From: Bacteroidota bacterium
GTDB taxonomy: Bacteria; Bacteroidota; Bacteroidia; Chitinophagales; LD1
Length of the DNA: 6,674 nt
Direction of reading: 5' to 3'
Assembly: GCA_018267355.1 (NCBI GenBank)
Contig: JAFDYP010000240.1
Location: 1 to 6,674, forward strand
In this document: positions 1 to 4,578 of the stretch, piece after piece
Layout: each line of letters begins with the position of its first letter
Numbering within the stretch: position 1 is the stretch's first letter
Position numbers and translations under genes: made by a program
Notes under the pieces: generated by a model
What the model was told of the DNA's origin: nothing
Database searches by the model: none
Seen by the model: the letters and a program-made list of their open reading frames with translations, nothing else

Positions 1-1634
1 AATGGCTCCTCATGCTGTATCCCTCCGATACCTGCAGGATAAATGCCGCAATAGGTACTATCCCTGGCCAGTCCATGGTCACGCATATCCCTCACTATGA
101 TACAGTGATACTGCCCACCGTAGAGGGCACTATCTGCCATGATCAGCTGGTGTGCGGCGTCCGGGAGGGTGATATTAGCAGCGAGGCCGTACATGGTCTC
201 GTATACCAGGCTATCAGTAGTACCGCGCCCCAGGTCAAAAAACAACTGCATCAACGCTGAGGACCAGATGACCGAATATTTATAGATGCCACTGAGTCCG
301 GTAGCACCCGGAATGGCAGGATATACTGTCGGATCATTGACCCAACGGCCATTCCAGTATTCATTGTGCCCATCCCAGCTAAACATACGGTACCAGCCAA
401 AAGTATCTATGCTACATGAATAAGAGGTAGCATTGTAATCTGCAAGGCCTTCGTCTATACTTCCTCTTTGAGGTGATAACCCGGTGTTGGACTGGTTTGC
501 ATTCCATGAGAGAAAATGAGTGTACTCGTGTACAACCACATCTGCATCCTGCGCATCAGGTACGCCGCCCGTGCCGTAATATATATTCTGAGGTTGCACG
601 AAATAGGAATTGTCCGCTGCAAAGGCATGGGCATCCGGCGTCACCAGCGTATCTCCCATATCAAAGCCCAGGTCGTGGATATGCTGGCGTATTGCATTGA
701 TATGGTAATATACCATCACATCCAGAAAGCCATTCTGGCTGCGCGTATAGTTGAAAGAAGGGGTCACAGAAGTGACCGGTGCCACGGGGCTGCTGAGCGC
801 CTGGAGCTGTACATATTTGTTTTGAAGGTAAAAAGTACCGGCCTGATAGTTGGCTATGAATGGAACTGCTACGCGTTGCAGATTGAGCTGAGGCGTGTCT
901 GTATCATTGTAATTCTGATAGGCTGAGTCATGGCCCATATAAGGGCCGTAGTATACAGTATGAGCAGTAGTCAATGGATCAGGACGGAAAACCATGCCGG
1001 TGACCAATGAATCAGGCTCGGCAGCGGGCTTATACATAGCGCCGTCGCGCTCATAGATGATCCTGTCACGTGATACCAGTACATAGCGCAGGCGGCCACC
1101 CTGACGCAGCTCCAGCTGATAGCAGAGCAGCGGTGAACTGGAACTTTCATCGTATGCTACCATCTTCTTAGCTGTGATAGCAGCATCTTTCATATCATAT
1201 GTGGTCAGGTAGACTTGAAAGGCTGTGACACTTTCATAACTGAAGTCAGTCATATCAGGCATCCAGGCAGCAACATCATATGAGTCATCAAAAAGCGAGT
1301 ATATGCTGCCATTGCGATCCACATTGACCATGATGTCAGATGAAAATACCGGCACTCCCTGATAAGTCTGCGTAAAGGTATAATGCGACCCGCCGGGACT
1401 GTTCTTCGCATATTTCAGCAGGATACCTGCATTTTTATTCCTGAGGTTATCTAACTTACTGCTCAGGAAAGCCGATACGGCAGCAGCATCGTTCCGCTCC
1501 AGCTGATAACGACCGAAATCTGAACGGCTGGTAGTGGATTTAAAATCCCTGACCTGAGACTGAGGCGGCTGGCCAGCCTGAACGTTTACACCAAGTGTCA
1601 GCAGCGCTCCGAAGAGCAGGTAACGAAAGATCAC
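1..1634 (-). CDS. Secreted thermolysin/fungalysin-like zinc metallopeptidase, 3' end cut by window edge
   Basis: My translation gives 544 codons without a stop up to the left edge. The start is GTG at 1634-1632: an in-frame TAA lies three codons upstream and no ATG fits. Residues 1-20 form a signal peptide (Arg4, a hydrophobic core, then VQA before Gly21), so the product is exported. Residues about 62-120 resemble an FTP (fungalysin/thermolysin) propeptide, with the typical YQGVPVFSSDI stretch at 91-101. The zinc site is HEYTH at 369-373, with Glu370 as catalytic base, and the third ligand is Glu395 in DEGLADY (394-400). The 21-residue spacing between His373 and Glu395 is close to that of M4 peptidases. 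Downstream, IWSSALMQLF (456-465) and RDHGLA (518-523) match the C-terminal helices of M4/M36-like enzymes of Bacteroidota. The family's active-site His in GVH appears to be Tyr451 (GIYKYS). A C-terminal sorting domain, if any, lies outside the window. It starts 30 nt after the permease and may share its transcript. The family is secure; activity and exact clan are not. Confidence 0.88.
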   Translation of the reverse strand, partial: MIFRYLLFGALLTLGVNVQAGQPPQSQVRDFKSTTSRSDFGRYQLERNDAAAVSAFLSSKLDNLRNKNAGILLKYAKNSPGGSHYTFTQTYQGVPVFSSDIMVNVDRNGSIYSLFDDSYDVAAWMPDMTDFSYESVTAFQVYLTTYDMKDAAITAKKMVAYDESSSSPLLCYQLELRQGGRLRYVLVSRDRIIYERDGAMYKPAAEPDSLVTGMVFRPDPLTTAHTVYYGPYMGHDSAYQNYNDTDTPQLNLQRVAVPFIANYQAGTFYLQNKYVQLQALSSPVAPVTSVTPSFNYTRSQNGFLDVMVYYHINAIRQHIHDLGFDMGDTLVTPDAHAFAADNSYFVQPQNIYYGTGGVPDAQDADVVVHEYTHFLSWNANQSNTGLSPQRGSIDEGLADYNATSYSCSIDTFGWYRMFSWDGHNEYWNGRWVNDPTVYPAIPGATGLSGIYKYSVIWSSALMQLFFDLGRGTTDSLVYETMYGLAANITLPDAAHQLIMADSALYGGQYHCIIVRDMRDHGLARDSTYCGIYPAGIGGIQHEEP

Positions 1635-1664
1635 AAGAGATTATTTTCTTAAAGATACTAAGAA

Positions 1665-2576
1665 TCAGCCGAGGTGCAGCAGGTCCTTTAGTTTTAACAG
1701 GTAGATGAAGATGATGCACAGGAAAGCAAATACGAGGCCGAGCCTGTTCCATTTATTCAGGTGCTCGCGGAAGAAGACAACAGACAAGAGTGTCGAGCCC
1801 GCTACGGTCGCGATATTGGTGACCGGGAAGACTACCGAGCTACCACCCTCCACCTGATCGAGCGACTTCATAAGGAAGAGCAGGGAACCATAATTAGGGA
1901 TGCCAAGCGCGATACCACCTGCCACCTGCTGCCAGCGGAGTCGGACCGATCCGGTCAGTACATAGTAGGTCAGATAGCTGATACCAGTGAGCGCTGCGCA
2001 GAGAAACACGATCAGGACAAAATAATCTGCGCCACCATTGGGAAAGTACACTTTGTCACTAAGCTGTGCGCCGCTATCGCAGAGGCCACTCGTGACAAAA
2101 ACCAGCAAGGGCATGAGGAAGGCGACTCCCGTCACCTTTGCGTGAAGGGTCTCTTCACTGGATTCTTTATAAGAGCTCAATACTACTGCTATCAGGGCAC
2201 AAACGATACCCGCTATCTTGTACCAGGTCACCTCCTCATGATAGACCACAAATGCCAATGCTACCGGGATCACGAGTCCGAGCTTCATGGCTACAGAGGC
2301 CGTCGAGACGCCAAAGCGCACAGCAGTTTTGCCCGTCAGGCTAAAAACGTGAATAAAGGATATGCCGAGCACCACGCCCAGCCACAGCCAGTCAGCGTGT
2401 GCCGACTCTGACAGCACGCGGTGCGGCGCTACGGGGCTATTGAGAAAGCCGCAGATGACACAGGTGATATAGTTGAACACAATAGCAGGATAGGCCTCGA
2501 TCTTGAAATGATCAAAGACCTTAAACATAAATACAAGCAGGCTGGAGCAGATGATGCAGAGTACGAGATAGATCAT
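1665..2576 (-). CDS. DMT-superfamily (EamA-type) permease, 10 TM segments
   Basis: A 303-residue inner-membrane protein. About ten hydrophobic segments can be seen, near residues 1-20, 30-46, 63-82, 93-112, 119-136, 149-168, 185-207, 217-236, 247-269 and 278-296. The arrangement is that of two five-helix EamA repeats. Each repeat ends with the family pattern: KLGLVIPVALAFVVYHEEV (98-116), and FPVTNIATVAGSTLL followed by FREHL, N and G (250-280). Length is typical for the drug/metabolite transporter superfamily, whose members move small metabolites in or out; the sequence alone does not give the substrate. Its ATG (2576-2574) overlaps the ribD stop codon as ATGA, which points to translational coupling and one transcript. 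DMT proteins of the RibN type import riboflavin, so a flavin substrate is a reasonable inference, but amino-acid or other metabolite export is equally compatible with the fold. Confidence 0.9.
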   Translation of the reverse strand: MIYLVLCIICSSLLVFMFKVFDHFKIEAYPAIVFNYITCVICGFLNSPVAPHRVLSESAHADWLWLGVVLGISFIHVFSLTGKTAVRFGVSTASVAMKLGLVIPVALAFVVYHEEVTWYKIAGIVCALIAVVLSSYKESSEETLHAKVTGVAFLMPLLVFVTSGLCDSGAQLSDKVYFPNGGADYFVLIVFLCAALTGISYLTYYVLTGSVRLRWQQVAGGIALGIPNYGSLLFLMKSLDQVEGGSSVVFPVTNIATVAGSTLLSVVFFREHLNKWNRLGLVFAFLCIIFIYLLKLKDLLHLG

Positions 2577-3613
2577 AGGCGGTCATTCATTTTGATGAGC
2601 AAAGTATCATTATCCAGTTTTTCTTCTTTGATGAGTTTGCCGTTTATATGCGGTGCGGCTATACCACCGGGCAGAGACACCGGTGTGTGTATGATCCGGG
2701 CCTCGTCCCAGATCCCTGCTTTGATAAATTCATTCAGCGTATATGCCCCGCCTTCTACGATCACACTGGCGATCGATCTTTTGTGAAGATCGTGGAGTAT
2801 TTGTTCTACTACATTCTCATTTGGCCGCAGGCCGAAGTATACATTGCCATTCTCTAAACCCTCCTTACAAATATTGTAGATGATGTTCATGGCGTCTTCA
2901 TCCAATATCCGTGCAGTCTCTGGTACGCGGAGGTGCCGGTCTATAAGTACACGTACAGGATTGCGTCCTTCCCACAGCCGGGCAGTGAGCTGTGGATCAT
3001 CTATGATAGCGGTACGTGCACCCACGAGGATGGCATCCTCCTCCGTGCGCCATTTGTGTGACAGCTTTTTTGAGTATTCATCAGAGAGCCAGACCTGCTT
3101 TTCTTCCTGGGAGGCCATATTGCCCTCAGCAGATTGCGCCCATTTGAGTATGACGTATGGGCGATGCTTTGTATGAAAAGTGATAAAGCGCCTGTTGAGA
3201 TCATCGCATTCCTCGCGCAGGACATTTTCTATGACCTCTATACCCGCAGCTCTCATCCGCGCGATACCGCGCCCCGATACGAGGGGATTAGGGTCATGAC
3301 TGCCGGTCACCACCTTCTTGATCTGATTATCTATAATGAGATCCGCACAGGGAGGCGTCTTGCCGTGGTGGGAGCATGGCTCGAGGCTGACGTACAAGGT
3401 AGAATCGCCGATGAGATGACGATCTTCGGGTTTCACGCTCTTCAGGCAGTTGACCTCGGCGTGTGCCTGTCCGTACTGCTCATGATAACCTTCGCCAATG
3501 ATACGATCCTCATGCACGAGCACAGCTCCTACCATCGGATTGGGAGATACGCTACCCATACCCATCACTGCCAGCTCGAGGCAGCGGGACATATATGTAT
3601 CATGGGTGGTCAC
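2573..3613 (-). CDS. ribD: Bifunctional riboflavin biosynthesis deaminase/reductase RibD
   Basis: A 346-residue cytosolic enzyme catalysing the second and third steps of riboflavin synthesis from GTP: deamination of 2,5-diamino-6-ribosylamino-pyrimidinone 5'-phosphate, then NADPH-dependent reduction of the ribosyl side chain. The N-terminal deaminase domain (about 1-145) has PNPMVGAVLV (24-33), zinc ligand His51 and catalytic Glu53 in HAEVNCL, and zinc ligands Cys80 and Cys89 in PCSHHGKTPPC. The C-terminal reductase domain (about 150-346) has KWAQSAEG (157-164), ILVGARTAIIDDPQLTAR (195-212) and VEGGAYTLNEFI (286-297). Length is normal and both domains are intact. The GTG at 3613 gives the usual few residues before YM (7-8); an ATG at codon 8 is the alternative, and an in-frame TGA lies upstream. 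No other rib gene and no FMN riboswitch is visible. It lies 44 nt after the end of the rplT terminator U-tract and overlaps the permease by 4 nt. Confidence 0.97.
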   Translation of the reverse strand: MTTHDTYMSRCLELAVMGMGSVSPNPMVGAVLVHEDRIIGEGYHEQYGQAHAEVNCLKSVKPEDRHLIGDSTLYVSLEPCSHHGKTPPCADLIIDNQIKKVVTGSHDPNPLVSGRGIARMRAAGIEVIENVLREECDDLNRRFITFHTKHRPYVILKWAQSAEGNMASQEEKQVWLSDEYSKKLSHKWRTEEDAILVGARTAIIDDPQLTARLWEGRNPVRVLIDRHLRVPETARILDEDAMNIIYNICKEGLENGNVYFGLRPNENVVEQILHDLHKRSIASVIVEGGAYTLNEFIKAGIWDEARIIHTPVSLPGGIAAPHINGKLIKEEKLDNDTLLIKMNDRL

Positions 3614-3657
3614 TAATGCAATGTAAGGAAATCAGGGAAGCGTTTTCGGGATGGGCT

Positions 3658-3696
3658 AAAAAACAAAATGGCCACCTCTTTCGAGATGACCACTTT
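3658..3696 (-). terminator. Intrinsic terminator of the rpmI-rplT unit
   Basis: Read on the minus strand, the arms GGTCATCTC and GAGGTGGCC enclose a GAAA tetraloop (3682-3679), giving nine pairs of which two are G-U. The stem extends outward by about five more pairs (AAAGT with ATTTT), and the U-tract TTTTGTTTTTT follows at 3668-3658. The wobble pairs exist only in minus-strand RNA; the plus-strand version would have C-A mismatches, so the element is directional. It lies 35 nt after the rplT stop and separates the ribosomal genes from ribD. Confidence 0.85.
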
Positions 3697-3731
3697 TGAA
3701 CCTATGAAAACGTAATACAAAAGTAAGAAAC

Positions 3732-4076
3732 TTATTTCACTTTTGCAACCACTTGTTTAAAAGCGGACGGATTATTTAGTGCCAGGTCGGCCAGAACCTT
3801 ACGGTTCAGCTCGATACCGGTTTTTGTTAATTTTTCGATCAGGCGAGAATAAGTGATACCCTCCTCACGTGCAGCAGCGTTAATACGGGCTATCCACAGG
3901 CTGCGGTATTCCCTCTTCTTCTGCTTACGGCCTATATAAGCGTAAACACCAGCTTTTTCTACGGCGTTCTTGGCTACGGTATAGACTTTGCTCCTGCTGA
4001 GGAAGTAGCCTTTAGCCTTCTCTAATACTTTTTTCCTTCTCTTACGGCTTGCTACCGAGTTTGTGGAACGTGGCAT
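3732..4076 (-). CDS. rplT: 50S ribosomal protein L20
   Basis: A 114-residue basic protein that binds 23S rRNA and is needed early in 50S assembly. It starts [21 protein letters not shown] and carries the family's conserved blocks: AKGYF (21-25), [19 protein letters not shown] (about 50-68), the YSRLIEKL segment, and the C-terminal [16 protein letters not shown]. Length is normal for L20 and the protein is complete. It lies 35 nt downstream of rpmI on the same strand and is evidently co-transcribed with it. The region before its ATG is A-rich with no Shine-Dalgarno match, as usual in Bacteroidota. In other bacteria L20 represses its own operon by binding mRNA; no such leader structure was recognised here. 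Confidence 0.98.
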   Translation of the reverse strand: MPRSTNSVASRKRRKKVLEKAKGYFLSRSKVYTVAKNAVEKAGVYAYIGRKQKKREYRSLWIARINAAAREEGITYSRLIEKLTKTGIELNRKVLADLALNNPSAFKQVVAKVK

Positions 4077-4111
4077 GTTATGCTGATTTTATCTTGTTCT
4101 TTATGATATTA

Positions 4112-4303
4112 TTACGCGAGGAGCAGTTTGATACGAGCCTCGTCTGCTACGTGTACCATAGCGGCTTTAGACAGGTCCTTTTTACGGCTCTTAGCCTTGC
4201 GGCCCAGCAGGTGGCGGTGGAAAGCCTGACCGCGCTTGATCTTACCTGATCCGGTTACCTTGAACCTTTTCTTGGCTCCGGAGTTTGACTTCATCTTAGG
4301 CAT
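4112..4303 (-). CDS. rpmI: 50S ribosomal protein L35
   Basis: A 63-residue, very basic protein of the large ribosomal subunit. The N-terminus MPKMKSNSGAKKRFKVTGSG is the diagnostic L35 signature, followed by KIKRGQAFHRHLLGRKAKSRKK, all typical for the family. It is complete and of usual size. It is the first gene of a two-gene unit with rplT. A consensus promoter lies directly upstream, leaving a leader of only about 20 nt. infC, which usually precedes rpmI, is not in the adjacent upstream sequence; instead a divergent helicase gene begins 275 nt away. Confidence 0.98.
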   Translation of the reverse strand: MPKMKSNSGAKKRFKVTGSGKIKRGQAFHRHLLGRKAKSRKKDLSKAAMVHVADEARIKLLLA

Positions 4304-4323
4304 TGTTACTTTTTTTGGGACTG

Positions 4324-4353
4324 CAAATATATAAGAATGCTCCGTATTTCAAA
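4324..4353 (-). promoter_or_regulatory. Bacteroidota-type promoter for rpmI-rplT
   Basis: On the minus strand a -33 element TTTG (4353-4350) is followed after 18 nt by TATATTTG (4331-4324), an exact match to the Bacteroidota -7 consensus TAnnTTTG. Transcription should begin a few bases further, leaving roughly 15-20 nt before the rpmI ATG at 4303. The leader is A-rich (a run of seven A) with no Shine-Dalgarno. Confidence 0.8.
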
Positions 4354-4372
4354 AGATACTGTACTATTTTTT

Positions 4373-4422
4373 GACTCTATACCATATAAATAGGTGCAAA
4401 AGGAATAAAACACCTTTGAGTC
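4373..4422. repeat. Nested short inverted repeats in the intergenic region
   Basis: GACTC (4373-4377) is complementary to GAGTC (4418-4422), and nested within it AGGTG (4392-4396) pairs with CACCT (4411-4415) around a 14-nt loop. The outer and inner stems are separated by 14 nt on the left but only 2 nt on the right. The element lies upstream of the rpmI -33 box. The arms are only five bases each, so this may be chance or a weak operator-like site. Confidence 0.3.
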
Positions 4423-4489
4423 TCCCGAAATGACAACAATACTCAAAATGCATTGATTTTCAATACAATAATACAAAAATCGCTCTATC

Positions 4490-4527
4490 GAGGAGGGTAT
4501 TTATAAAAATACTAACACTCGCTCCTC
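4490..4527. repeat. Two-part inverted repeat upstream of the helicase promoter
   Basis: GAGGAG (4490-4495) pairs with CTCCTC (4522-4527). Inside it GTATTT (4497-4502) pairs with AAATAC (4507-4512) around an ATAA loop. It ends one base before the TTTTG proposed as the -33 element of the helicase promoter. This would suit a regulatory site for that promoter, but no known binding motif was recognised. Confidence 0.35.
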
Positions 4528-4563
4528 TTTTGCCCCGAGGGGTTTGAGGCATTTATATATTTG
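4528..4563 (+). promoter_or_regulatory. Bacteroidota-type promoter for the SNF2 helicase gene
   Basis: TATATTTG (4556-4563) matches the -7 consensus TAnnTTTG exactly. TTTTG at 4528-4532 is the best -33 candidate, with a 23-nt spacer that is at the long end of the usual range. The -7 box ends only 15 nt before the ATG at 4579, so the mRNA leader should be about 10 nt. The 14-nt core TTATATATTTGCAG (4553-4566) is also present inverted in the rpmI promoter (4334-4321). Confidence 0.65.
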
Positions 4564-4578
4564 CAGCCCTTTGCTGCC

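Noticed and set aside
516..926. Open frame of 136 codons on the plus strand
   Set aside because: It lies wholly antisense to the metallopeptidase, whose reading frame has recognisable motifs; the product has no family features.
1635..1667. Possible promoter for the metallopeptidase (TATCTTTA before the GTG)
   Set aside because: It ends in A rather than the consensus G, and no TTG is found 18-23 nt upstream; co-transcription with the permease explains expression equally well.
1761..2411. Open frame of 216 codons on the plus strand
   Set aside because: It is antisense to the permease, and its charged, low-complexity product is the expected shadow of a membrane protein gene.
3134..3616. Open frame of 160 codons on the plus strand
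   Set aside because: It is antisense to the conserved deaminase domain of ribD; no motif of its own.
3614..3657. Possible ribD promoter (TACATTG near 3620)
   Set aside because: It is one T short of TAnnTTTG, lies almost at the start codon, and has no well-placed -33 element, so it is not annotated.
3614..3731. Possible FMN riboswitch upstream of ribD
   Set aside because: The 118 nt hold the rplT terminator and about 44 nt of spacer. There is no room for, and no sign of, the conserved multi-helix FMN aptamer.
4077..4111. Possible L20-binding autoregulatory structure between rpmI and rplT
   Set aside because: Only 35 AT-rich nt with no convincing stem; the known L20 leader folds need more sequence.
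4335..4552. Possible small gene or small RNA in the intergenic region
   Set aside because: No open frame with a plausible product, no -7 box other than those of the two flanking genes, and no terminator with a U-tract.
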